Of a stretch of DNA of 64,000 nucleotides, positions 9,993 to 18,935 are shown in pieces (position 1 is the stretch's first letter; the number at the start of each line of letters is the position of its first letter). Position numbers and translations under genes: made by a program. Source of the stretch: Akkermansiaceae bacterium (GTDB lineage: Bacteria > Verrucomicrobiota > Verrucomicrobiia > Verrucomicrobiales > Akkermansiaceae); contig JAJQGU010000030.1 of the NCBI GenBank assembly GCA_021200315.1, positions 44,212 through 108,211 on the forward strand, read 5' to 3'. The notes under the pieces are model-generated. The model was not told where the DNA came from, ran no database searches, and worked only from the letters and a program-made list of their open reading frames with translations.

Positions 9993-10961
9993 TTATGCGT
10001 CTCCGGGCAGCAGCATTTCCCAGAAGAGGGTCTTGACGGCCTGCATGGCGTTTTCGCCGGGCTCATCTTCGCGCAGTACAAGCCGCAGTAGATCAAAGAG
10101 AATGAGAGCGGCGTTGGGATGCCCGCGACCTTGGAGCTTGAAGCGGCGGAAGCCCATGTCGTAGAGAGTCTTGATTTCGCTGCGCTTCAGAGCCATAACG
10201 CCGTGATCCGGCGAGCCGAGCAGCGTGCTCATCGAACTGCAGCCGTTTTTTGCCAGCTTTTTGTCAAAGTCACTACTGTCAAAGCTGAAAAAATCCAGCG
10301 CCGTCTTGGAGAGCGAATCGTAATGCAAATGGCGAATCGGGCATGAACGCACACAATATTCATTGACAATCAGCTCATATTTGGATTTATCCCCCAATTT
10401 TTCAAGCAGACCGCAGTTGATTGAGTCATCTGGGTGAATCATCACCTTATCGTATTTTTCAGCAAGGCGTCGGTAGTAATCTGGTTTGCCGCGCCCGCGT
10501 TCGTGAGCAACCTTCAGAATGGAAGATACCGTCTTCAGTTCGGGGAAGTTTGTCTTGACATGCTCATAGAGTGTGTCTGAAGCCATGATTACGGCATTTT
10601 GTCCGATGGGATTGTTTCTGCGGAAGAATTCCAAGAGGGTGTTGCCCACCTTGTCCCGTACATTTTCCTGGGTGAGATAAAGATTGGAAAAGGTCAGGTC
10701 GATGGCGATTTTCCGTTGGACGTAGGCCATGGAGAGTTCACGTACTTCTGCCGCATCCCGAATCAGTTGTTTCAGCACGCGTCCGCTGTTCCATCCGAAC
10801 AGCGGAGAGCCGTGCACCAGGGAAAAGGGAGTGAAGCCCAGGCGCAGTTTGCAGTAATCGTAAAAAGACACCAGCTCGCGGTCGTTCACGAATGCGCCCG
10901 ATACGTCCCACAGGGCCTCGGGCCAATCAGCATGCACATAAACAGACCGATTATTCGACAT
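9993..10961 (-). CDS. U32-peptidase-like / TIM-barrel-like protein
   Basis: IVNEYCVRSCPIRHLHYD resembles the N-x-x-C-x3-C-x2-R-x2-H motif of U32-like proteins; paralogous to downstream ORF. Confidence 0.7.
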   Translation of the reverse strand: MSNNRSVYVHADWPEALWDVSGAFVNDRELVSFYDYCKLRLGFTPFSLVHGSPLFGWNSGRVLKQLIRDAAEVRELSMAYVQRKIAIDLTFSNLYLTQENVRDKVGNTLLEFFRRNNPIGQNAVIMASDTLYEHVKTNFPELKTVSSILKVAHERGRGKPDYYRRLAEKYDKVMIHPDDSINCGLLEKLGDKSKYELIVNEYCVRSCPIRHLHYDSLSKTALDFFSFDSSDFDKKLAKNGCSSMSTLLGSPDHGVMALKRSEIKTLYDMGFRRFKLQGRGHPNAALILFDLLRLVLREDEPGENAMQAVKTLFWEMLLPGDA

Positions 10962-11287
10962 ACATTAAACCTAACATGGACAAATCCCCCCTGCAAGTTC
11001 AATCTTTGCCTGTGGTCTGCCCTTCGAGAGCAGACCGAGTGCTCCGTGCGGATCCCTCTGCGTCAATGCGGGCGTTGCTTTTTTATAAGTGGTGTGCATC
11101 GGAGCCGGCGTTTTCCGGCTCCATTCGCGGTATGTCCCAGCGCTGGAAGTCTGGGGGCCATGACTCTTCTTCAAGACGGCCTTGAATTTCAAGATCCCGG
11201 AATGATCGGCGCGGAATAATTTTTGAAATGTGAACGTATATGCAAAAATGTTTGAAAAAAGAAAAGGGAACAAATAATATAGAACCC

Positions 11288-11971
11288 ATGAAGAGTCTGT
11301 TTTCACTTCTTGCGATGGCGTATTTTGTTGCAATGTCATTTGTCCCGGCAATATGGGCAGCTCCGGTAAAAATCGCCTGCGTGGGTGACAGCATCACATA
11401 CGGCTATAAAATTCCCGATCGGGAAACGGGATGTTACCCCGCTCAATTGCAGCGGCTTCTGGACAAGAAGGCGCCCGGCAGGTACGAGGTGCACAATTTC
11501 GGAGTCAGCAGCATGACCTTGATGCGGAATACCGCCAAACCCTACACCGGCTGCAGGGAATATCGGGATTCCGTTGCCTGTACAGCGGATATTGTCATCA
11601 TTATGTTGGGCACCAATGATTCCAGCGGCGCCAACCGTGCGCTTATCGATACGCACTTCGAGCAGGATTATCACAAACTGATCTCCGCTTACCGTGACGG
11701 GCGCCAAGGGAGGGAACCCCGCATCATCGTGATGCTGCCTCCCAAATGCTTTCTTGAAGGCAGAGGGACGGATGAAAACACCATCCGCAGGAAAATTGTT
11801 CCGATTATCCGCAAAGTCGCTCGAGATGCTTCCGCCGAGCTGATCGATCTTTACGCATCCATCAGCACGAATTGGAAGGTGGATCTCATGCCCGACAAGC
11901 TACATCCCTCTGCCGAAGGAGCGGGCATGATGGCTGAAAAGATTGCTCCTGTCGTATTGAAAAGAAAATAA
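11288..11971 (+). CDS. Secreted SGNH/GDSL hydrolase
   Basis: Signal peptide, then CVGDSITYGYKIP (block I), MLGTNDSS (block III), DKLHPSAEG (block V). Confidence 0.9.
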   Translation: MKSLFSLLAMAYFVAMSFVPAIWAAPVKIACVGDSITYGYKIPDRETGCYPAQLQRLLDKKAPGRYEVHNFGVSSMTLMRNTAKPYTGCREYRDSVACTADIVIIMLGTNDSSGANRALIDTHFEQDYHKLISAYRDGRQGREPRIIVMLPPKCFLEGRGTDENTIRRKIVPIIRKVARDASAELIDLYASISTNWKVDLMPDKLHPSAEGAGMMAEKIAPVVLKRK

Positions 11972-12081
11972 GCTTGAGACGAAGAGGTGCCGGGGATGTT
12001 TAATGACGTCCGCGGAGATCAAATGACAAACGGTTCGAATGTTGGATTGCCTCTGGCGGGCGCCGGGTGTTTGATGCGTCT

Positions 12082-12231
12082 GTGAAACGTATCTTGATCC
12101 TTACAGCAACATTGGTGGCCTGTTCGCTGGCCGTTACTTCCTGCAACACGATCGGCGGCGTGGGAAAAGATGTGAAATCGGTCGGCTCCGATATTTCAGG
12201 AGCGGCCGAGGCGGCGTCAGGCAGCCTGTAG
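12082..12231 (+). CDS. Entericidin A/B-like small lipoprotein
   Basis: GTG start; translation MKRILILTATLVACSLAVTSCNTIGGVGKDVKSVGSDISGAAEAASGSL* has a lipobox plus the CNTxxGxGxDxxxxG entericidin pattern; below the ORF-track length cutoff. Confidence 0.85.
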   Translation: MKRILILTATLVACSLAVTSCNTIGGVGKDVKSVGSDISGAAEAASGSL

Positions 12232-12249
12232 ACAGAACGCAGTTCCCGC

Positions 12250-13029
12250 TCAGCCGTGGTTGAGAACCTCCATCTGCGCGGGGAACTCCCAGCGCAGGGT
12301 GGTTCTGATCGACTGGGCCACAAAGGCGAGAGCCCGGTCAATCGCGCCGGGCAGAGCGTCTCCGGCTGCCAGTCTCGCGGTAATGGCCGAGGAAAGAGTG
12401 CACCCCGTGCCGTGGGTTGAAACACCCGTGATTCGAGGGCGCCTCCACGTGCGGGTTCCGCCGCTTGGCAGGGCGAGAATGTCGCAGCATTCCCGGTGCA
12501 TGTGTCCTCCTTTGGCCAGTACGGCCACGCCGTGCCGTTCCGCGAGAGTTTGTGCGCCGTGCCGGAGATCCGATTCGGTGCAGATGGGGAAGCCTGCGAG
12601 CTTCTCAAGTTCGTCCATGTTGGGTGTGATGAGCGAGGCGAGGGGGAATAGAGCCTGTTCGTAAACGTCGATGGTGTGTTTGAGCATGAGACTGCTCCCT
12701 GCTGTGGCGATCATCACGGGATCGAGCACAAACGGCAGTTTGCGCCCGCGCAACGCGTCGGCCACGGCGCCGGCGATTCCGGGAGAATAGAGCATGCCCG
12801 TCTTTACTGCGCCTGCGGGGAACGAGTCAAGGCAAAGGCGCACCTGGTCGGCCACGAGATCAGGGGAGATTTCTTGGATGGCATTCACTCGGCCGGGCAC
12901 TTCAGACACCACACAGGTGACGGCTGTCAGCGCGTAGGCACCCATGGCGTGCGCCGCCTTCAGGTCAGCTTGAAGGCCGGCTCCCGCCGAGCAGTCGGAA
13001 CCGGCGATGGTGAGCATGACTGGGAGCAT
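12250..13029 (-). CDS. thiD: Hydroxymethylpyrimidine/phosphomethylpyrimidine kinase
   Basis: MLPVMLTIAGSDCSAGAGLQADLKAAHAMGAYALTAVTCV; STHGTGCTLSSAI. Confidence 0.96.
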   Translation of the reverse strand: MLPVMLTIAGSDCSAGAGLQADLKAAHAMGAYALTAVTCVVSEVPGRVNAIQEISPDLVADQVRLCLDSFPAGAVKTGMLYSPGIAGAVADALRGRKLPFVLDPVMIATAGSSLMLKHTIDVYEQALFPLASLITPNMDELEKLAGFPICTESDLRHGAQTLAERHGVAVLAKGGHMHRECCDILALPSGGTRTWRRPRITGVSTHGTGCTLSSAITARLAAGDALPGAIDRALAFVAQSIRTTLRWEFPAQMEVLNHG

Positions 13030-13050
13030 GAGGACGGGAAATGCCGGGAG

Positions 13051-15543
13051 TCAACGGAACCTGAGTGTCCTGATCTGCTTGGTGAGTGCGTCGAGAACTT
13101 CCTTGTGCGCAGCATCCACCTCGTTCGCGGTAAGAGTCTTGTCCTTTGAGCGGTAGAGGAATGTGTAGGTGAGAGATTTCCGGTCGGCCGCAAGTCTCTC
13201 GCCGGTGGGATCCGAGAACATGTCACAGCATTTCGCGTTCACCAGCAGTCGTTGTTTCGCCGCGGCGATGGCGCGCATGATCTCCGAATTTTTCGTTTGC
13301 ACGGGCACATCGATGGCGGCGTCGCGCGATGAGCCGGGAAACTGCGGGAGTTCCCTGGCTCTTACGGTAGCCGTGGCGGCATCTTGCAGCTTGCGCAGAT
13401 CGATTTCGGCGTAATAGGTCTCTTCAGGCAAATTGAGGCGGCGGCAGCGGTCGAGAGCCACGCGGGCCAAATAACCGCAGGACGCCCCATTAATGTGAAT
13501 ATCGGCGCCGAGCGCTGCTTCCGAGCGGGGTTTCGCGGGGCTGAGCGTGATCGGCATGCGGGGCACGAGCACTTCGAGAAGGGCGGTGAGGTCGGCCTGG
13601 CCGACAGAAACCGGACGGCGATTGCACCACGAGGCGGGAGAACTCTTGCCCGAGAGGAGAATGCCGAGCACTTCCGTTTCAATATCGCGGCCTTTGCCGC
13701 CCCCTGTATTGCGGAAAACGCGGCCGCATTCGAAGAAGCGCAGAACGTTCAGTCCTTGGTTCACGTTGCGGGAAGCCACGGCCAATAGTCCGGGAGCGAG
13801 CGATGGCCTCAGTATCGAGTGGTCTTCGCTCAAGGGCAGAGCCACGCTGATCAGATCGCCGGATTGGAGCGGGCGGATGGGGAGCGAGTGGCAAGCCTGG
13901 GCGATGAGAGGATCTTGGGATTCTGCGGCGATCAGCTTGATGGTCTGCACTTCGCGAAGCCCGGCTCCTGCCAATTTGCGGATGAGAGCCATGCGGAAGT
14001 CATGCGAGCGATCCACAGTGCTTTCTTCAGTGAACAGGGTGATGCGTCGGCTGGGTATGTTGTTAATGCCATACACGCGCACAATCTCTTCGATGAGATC
14101 GCAATCCCTTTTGAGATCAAGGCGCCAAGGCGGGCAGAGCCACAGACCGCGGCCGTCTGCGTCGCTCAGTCCGAGCCTCTTGAGAATGGCGGCCGCTTCC
14201 ATGTGGGGGACGGCTCCGCCCGTGAGGCGGTCGAGAGCTTTCCACTCCAAGCGTACGGAATCCGTTGCGTAGAAGATTTTTGCGTTCGTCCCCTGTTCGA
14301 CGACCGAGGCGATGGCGGCTGTGTCCTCAGCGGCGAGCGTGGGCGCTTGGCCGGCCACGAGAGTGGGTTCAGCCGTGCCGCCGGCCAGTTCGAGAATGAG
14401 CTCTGCGGCTCGTGCGGCAGCCCGCAGTGTTGTCCATGGCGAAAGCCCCCGCTCATAGCGATACGAGGAATCGGAGGTCAGCGCGAGTTTGCGCGAAGTG
14501 GAGCGTATTGCCGAGCGGTTGAACCAAGCGGCTTCAAGCACGATGTCGGTGGTGGTGTCGGTCACTCCGCTTTCGATTCCGCCCATGACGCCGCCGAGAG
14601 CGAGCGCTGCACCAGAGCGGTCTCCGATCACGAGATCATCGGGCGAAAGAGCGAAATCGCCGCCAATGAGGGCATGAAACACCTCGCCTTCCCGTGCGTG
14701 GCGCACCACAATGCCGCCTTGGATCTTCGACGCATCGAAGGCATGCAGCGGCTGGCCGATTTCATGCAGCACGTAATTGGTGATGTCGACAATATTGTTG
14801 ATAGGGCGCAATCCGATGGCGTTCAGACGCCGGGCGAGCCATGCGGGAGAAGGTGCAATCTTCACGCCCGAAATGCGAGTGGCGGTGTAAAGAGGACAGA
14901 TTTCAGGTGCGTCGAGGCGGATGAAATCACCGGCGGAAACAGTTTCGAGAGCTTGCGCCGCCTTCTCTGAAGGATCCTCGCTCAAAGCACGCCCGGAAAT
15001 GCCGGCCAGTTCGCGGGCTATGCCCCAGTGCGAAAGCAGATCCGGCCTGTTGGGCGTGATCTCGAGTTCGAATACGGTATCGGAGTCCACCAGATTTTTC
15101 ACGGGCGTCCCAACGGGCAGATCATTCGGCAAAATCCAGAGGCCGTGTTCCTTGTCGGGCAGGCCGAGTTCGGAGGCCGAGCAGAGCATGCCGCGCGATT
15201 CCACGCCGCGCATTTTGCCCACTTTTATTTCAAAATTGCCGGGCAGCACGGAGCCGGGAAGGGAGCAGGGCACTTTGTCCCCCACCTTGTAGTTGGCCGC
15301 GCCGCAGACGATCTGCCGCAAGGAGCCTTCCCCGGCATCCACCATGCAGACATTGAGGTGATCCGAGCCTTCGACGGGTGCCTTTTTCTTCACTTGGGCG
15401 ACGACTACCAGATCAGTGGAGACGCCCTTTTCCCAGATATTTTCCACTTCCACTCCTGCGAAAGTCAGCATGTCGGCCATGGCTTGGGCGTCGAGCCCTT
15501 CGAGATCGATGTAATGGGAAAGCCAGTTTAATGATACGTTCAT
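13051..15543 (-). CDS. pheT: Phenylalanyl-tRNA synthetase beta subunit
   Basis: MNVSLNWLSHYIDLEGLD, VDITNYVLHEIGQPLHAFD, C-terminal FDX-ACB-like domain. Confidence 0.98.
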   Translation of the reverse strand: MNVSLNWLSHYIDLEGLDAQAMADMLTFAGVEVENIWEKGVSTDLVVVAQVKKKAPVEGSDHLNVCMVDAGEGSLRQIVCGAANYKVGDKVPCSLPGSVLPGNFEIKVGKMRGVESRGMLCSASELGLPDKEHGLWILPNDLPVGTPVKNLVDSDTVFELEITPNRPDLLSHWGIARELAGISGRALSEDPSEKAAQALETVSAGDFIRLDAPEICPLYTATRISGVKIAPSPAWLARRLNAIGLRPINNIVDITNYVLHEIGQPLHAFDASKIQGGIVVRHAREGEVFHALIGGDFALSPDDLVIGDRSGAALALGGVMGGIESGVTDTTTDIVLEAAWFNRSAIRSTSRKLALTSDSSYRYERGLSPWTTLRAAARAAELILELAGGTAEPTLVAGQAPTLAAEDTAAIASVVEQGTNAKIFYATDSVRLEWKALDRLTGGAVPHMEAAAILKRLGLSDADGRGLWLCPPWRLDLKRDCDLIEEIVRVYGINNIPSRRITLFTEESTVDRSHDFRMALIRKLAGAGLREVQTIKLIAAESQDPLIAQACHSLPIRPLQSGDLISVALPLSEDHSILRPSLAPGLLAVASRNVNQGLNVLRFFECGRVFRNTGGGKGRDIETEVLGILLSGKSSPASWCNRRPVSVGQADLTALLEVLVPRMPITLSPAKPRSEAALGADIHINGASCGYLARVALDRCRRLNLPEETYYAEIDLRKLQDAATATVRARELPQFPGSSRDAAIDVPVQTKNSEIMRAIAAAKQRLLVNAKCCDMFSDPTGERLAADRKSLTYTFLYRSKDKTLTANEVDAAHKEVLDALTKQIRTLRFR

Positions 15544-15566
15544 AATGTAAAATTCGAGTTAATGAT

Positions 15567-16580
15567 TCATGCTTGGAACTGGTCGAGGAAGCGGGCGTCG
15601 TTTTCAATCAGAAGTCGGATATCGCGGATACCCCAGCGTATCATCGCGAGTCGTTCAAGCCCGATGCCGAAAGCAAAGCCCGTGAGGCCGCCGTATTCCC
15701 GCGTGCCCTTCTCTCGGTCTACCGCCTCAAATACGGCGGGGTTCACCATGCCGCAGCCGGCGATCTCGATCCACTTCGGAGCCTGCCCCGCGGCCTGAAG
15801 GAGCACGTCGATTTCAAAACTCGGTTCCGTGAATGGGAAAAAGTGCGGTCGAAAGCGTACGGCTGTCTCTGCGCCGAAGAGTGATTTGAGAAAGTATTCC
15901 AAAGTGCCTTTCAAGTCCCCCACAGTCACATCTTCATTGACATAGAGACCTTCAATCTGAGTAAAGACAGAAAGGTGAGTGGCGTCTATGTCGTCGCGTC
16001 GGTAAGCCGAGCCGGGGGAGACGATGCGTACGGGCGGCGACAGATGCTCCATGGCGCGGATCTGCACGGTCGAAGTCTGTGTGCGAAGCAGCTTGCCGTT
16101 GTCAAAATAGAAAGTGTCTTTTTCGTTGCGTGCGGGATGATCGGTTGGTGTGTTGAGCGCGTCGAAACAATGGAACTCATCTTCGATCTCGGGACCTTCG
16201 GCCAGGGCGAACCCCATGCGGCGCAGAATGCGCACAGCCTCGTCGCGCACGAGTGTCAGCGGGTGAATTCCCCCGGCGGGCAGGGTGCGGCCGGGCATCG
16301 TGAGATCCACAGCGGTTACCGCTTCGCGGTCAGCCTCGGCCTGAAGGGCGGTCTGCCTTTGCTCAAGAGCCGCGGAGATGGCGCCGCGCGCTTCGTTCAG
16401 AATCCTTCCCACTTCCGGCTTCTCTTCCTTGGGGACGTCGCGCATGCCCTGCTGCACTTGGCTGAGGGTGCCTTTCTTGCCGAGAATGTACACGCGGGTT
16501 TCTTCAAGCCCCTTCATGGAGCGGACGGCCGCGATGCGCTCCAGTGCGTTGGATAGAATGCTGGCAATTCGTTCTTTCAT
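15567..16580 (-). CDS. pheS: Phenylalanyl-tRNA synthetase alpha subunit
   Basis: GGIHPLTLVRDEAVRILRRMGFALAEGPEIEDEFHCFDALNTPTDHPAR; FGIGLERLAMIRWGI. Confidence 0.98.
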   Translation of the reverse strand: MKERIASILSNALERIAAVRSMKGLEETRVYILGKKGTLSQVQQGMRDVPKEEKPEVGRILNEARGAISAALEQRQTALQAEADREAVTAVDLTMPGRTLPAGGIHPLTLVRDEAVRILRRMGFALAEGPEIEDEFHCFDALNTPTDHPARNEKDTFYFDNGKLLRTQTSTVQIRAMEHLSPPVRIVSPGSAYRRDDIDATHLSVFTQIEGLYVNEDVTVGDLKGTLEYFLKSLFGAETAVRFRPHFFPFTEPSFEIDVLLQAAGQAPKWIEIAGCGMVNPAVFEAVDREKGTREYGGLTGFAFGIGLERLAMIRWGIRDIRLLIENDARFLDQFQA

Positions 16581-16778
16581 ATACTCCGAGGAACTATACG
16601 CACATGCATGCTCATGGTCAAGCCGGAAGTCGGACGGCGATGCAAGCCGGAGTGCGAATCGCGGCGGGCATGCGTGAGAGCTTCTATGTCCGCACTGCGG
16701 GACTACTTGCCGCGAGAATGGCGGCTCTATAACTTTTGGCTTGAATTTTTATGTTCTGTTGGCCATACTGGGCACGTC

Positions 16779-17561
16779 ATGGCAGAGATTCACCCCACGT
16801 CCATTGTGGATCCCACGGCAGAGCTCGCGGGGGATGTCGTCATCGGTCCCTATTGTGTGATAGGGCCGCATGTGAGACTGGGCGAGGGCTGTGTGCTGCA
16901 CAGCCATATTGTTCTCGAAGGGCCTGCCGTCTTTGGGCGAAACAATGAATTCTACCCGTTTTCGGTGGTGGGTCTCAAGTCACAGGATTTAAAATACAGA
17001 GGAGAGCCCACTTGCCTCGAGGTGGGCGACGGCAATGTCTTTCGTGAGAACGCAACAATTAACCGATCGACTTTCCCTGAAGGAAAGACCGTGATCGGAA
17101 ACAATAATCATTTTCTGGTCAGCTCGCACGTGGGGCACGATTGCGTGCTCGGCGACAACATTATTCTTTCCGGGTTCGCTGGCTGTGCAGGGCACGTGCA
17201 TGTAGGTGATTATGCGATTCTTTCGGGCTTCGCCGCCATTCATCAGTTTGTACGCATCGGGGAACACGCCATGGTAGGGGGGGTCGCGCGGGTTTCCCAG
17301 GATGTGCCGCCCTTTACCATTGTCGAAGGACACCCGGGCATAGTGCGCGGAATCAACACTGTGGGACTGAAGCGCCGTGGTTTTTCAGAGGAAGATCTGC
17401 GGGCTCTCAAACAATGCTATAAAAAACTCTTTCTCACTCACAGCGTGAATTTGGACGAGGCGATCGCTTCTCTCTTGGAAGATGAAAGATATGGCGGGAA
17501 TCACTGCCTGCTTCGCATGGTGGAGTTTCTGCGCACGTCCGAACGCGGTTTTTGCCATTGA
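16779..17561 (+). CDS. lpxA: Acyl-ACP--UDP-N-acetylglucosamine O-acyltransferase
   Basis: MAEIHPTSIVDPTAELAGDVVIGPYCVIGPHVRLGEG hexapeptide repeats and LpxA C-terminal helical region; start at 16779, not 16608. Confidence 0.96.
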   Translation: MAEIHPTSIVDPTAELAGDVVIGPYCVIGPHVRLGEGCVLHSHIVLEGPAVFGRNNEFYPFSVVGLKSQDLKYRGEPTCLEVGDGNVFRENATINRSTFPEGKTVIGNNNHFLVSSHVGHDCVLGDNIILSGFAGCAGHVHVGDYAILSGFAAIHQFVRIGEHAMVGGVARVSQDVPPFTIVEGHPGIVRGINTVGLKRRGFSEEDLRALKQCYKKLFLTHSVNLDEAIASLLEDERYGGNHCLLRMVEFLRTSERGFCH

Positions 17562-18223
17562 TGAAACATATCGTTTTTGATCTGGACGGCACGTTGGTTG
17601 ATTCCCTTGCCGGAATCGCGGAAGGTCTGAACCGTGCCTTGGCTGCTCTGGGATACCCGTCACATTCGGCGGAAGAGGTGCGCCGCATGGTGGGGCGCGG
17701 GGCGCGGGTGCTTTGTTCCATGGCTCTGGGTATCCCGCCCGAGGAGGGAGAATTGCCGGGCAACCGGATTGTGGACGAGTTGCAGAGTGCCTTTCAGCAA
17801 GAATATATCCATACCTGGAAGACCGGCACGCGCCCGTATCCCGGCATTTCCAGTCTGCTTGAGAGGCTGGCTGACGGCGGCGCAAAGCTTGCGGTTCTCT
17901 CGAACAAACCGCATCCGGTCACTGTGCCGCTTGTGAGAGAGCTCTTTCCGAGCATTCCATTCGATCCGGTTTACGGTTTTTCCAGGCGCTTTCCCCGCAA
18001 ACCCGATCCTGCATCTCTGCTGCATATTGCCGCTGGCTGGGGGGTGAATCCCGGGCAGGTTTGTCTAGTGGGGGATTCTCTTCATGACGCACGAACCGCA
18101 TACAATGCTGGAGCGCAGCTGCTGCTGGTCGGGTGGGGGTATGGGCAGCCTGCCTCTTTCAGCGAGCAGGCGCTGTGCCCTTGTGAAACAGTAGAGAAGC
18201 TTGGCCTGCTTCTGGAAGACTGA
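17561..18223 (+). CDS. HAD-family phosphatase, phosphoglycolate phosphatase-like
   Basis: MKHIVFDLDGTLVDSLAGIAEGLN; VGDSLHDARTAYNAGAQ; TGATG overlap with lpxA stop. Confidence 0.92.
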   Translation: MKHIVFDLDGTLVDSLAGIAEGLNRALAALGYPSHSAEEVRRMVGRGARVLCSMALGIPPEEGELPGNRIVDELQSAFQQEYIHTWKTGTRPYPGISSLLERLADGGAKLAVLSNKPHPVTVPLVRELFPSIPFDPVYGFSRRFPRKPDPASLLHIAAGWGVNPGQVCLVGDSLHDARTAYNAGAQLLLVGWGYGQPASFSEQALCPCETVEKLGLLLED

Positions 18224-18279
18224 AAGCCAGCGTGATGTTCCCCTGTTTTTTGCTGTGCGCGGACTCAGTCGCCGGTCGT

Positions 18280-18450
18280 GCGCAGACGGGCGATCTATTG
18301 ATCAATCGGGCGAGGGGGCGTTTCTTTCAAGAAAGCAGAACTGAAAAATGCGGTGCAATACGCAGACGGCCGTTGCGTGGCAACGCAGGCTGTATCGCTT
18401 CATGCCCAGAGCGGATCAATCAATCGGCGCCCCTTCCCTGTTTGTGTGCT
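18280..18450 (+). ncRNA. Candidate structured RNA (6S-like fold)
   Basis: Non-coding gap; distal helix AGGGGGCG/CGCCCCUU, large internal bubble, irregular arm capped by CGTTGC-GTG-GCAACG. No covariance model run. Confidence 0.25.
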
Positions 18451-18573
18451 TCTCCGATGTTCGGAGAGTATGATCGACTCGAAAAACGTCTTTTTCAGTT
18501 TTATTTACAGTAAAATTTTTAATATGTGATTAAAATTCTTGTAAAATCGATTGTGAAATGATAATTTTCAGTC

Positions 18574-18771
18574 ATGCCCCAAAATGTAAAGGACAGACTT
18601 GTATTAAGGCTTCCTCACGAAACTATGCTATTCCTTCGTGCAGAAGCGGAAAAGAAACATATTGCCATGGAGGAACTCGCGTGCTGTTTGCTGACCAAGA
18701 CCGCCATTGAGCAATTGGAATTCAATCCTGATGCGCAGGAGCTCATTAAAAAGGTGAAGGAAGGAAATTGA
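18574..18771 (+). CDS. Small hypothetical protein (ribbon-helix-helix-like)
   Basis: 65-aa ORF: VKDRLVLRLPHETMLFLRAEAEKKHIAMEELACCLLTKT resembles RHH/Arc-type layout. Confidence 0.5.
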   Translation: MPQNVKDRLVLRLPHETMLFLRAEAEKKHIAMEELACCLLTKTAIEQLEFNPDAQELIKKVKEGN

Positions 18772-18935
18772 ACCCGGGAATCGGCGTGAGCGACAGTTTT
18801 GCCGCTTATTGGCCGCCGCGGTGAGATGGAGCGATTCTGATCAAAGCTGGGAATCTTTCTAAGCTGGCTCGCGCTGAGATGGAGAAGTCTCATACATCGC
18901 CCGTTTCTTGTAAAGAGGCGGGCAGGGGTTCTTGT

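Noticed and set aside
13819-14970. 383-aa plus-strand ORF antisense to pheT
   Set aside because: Fully inside canonical pheT; no family motifs.
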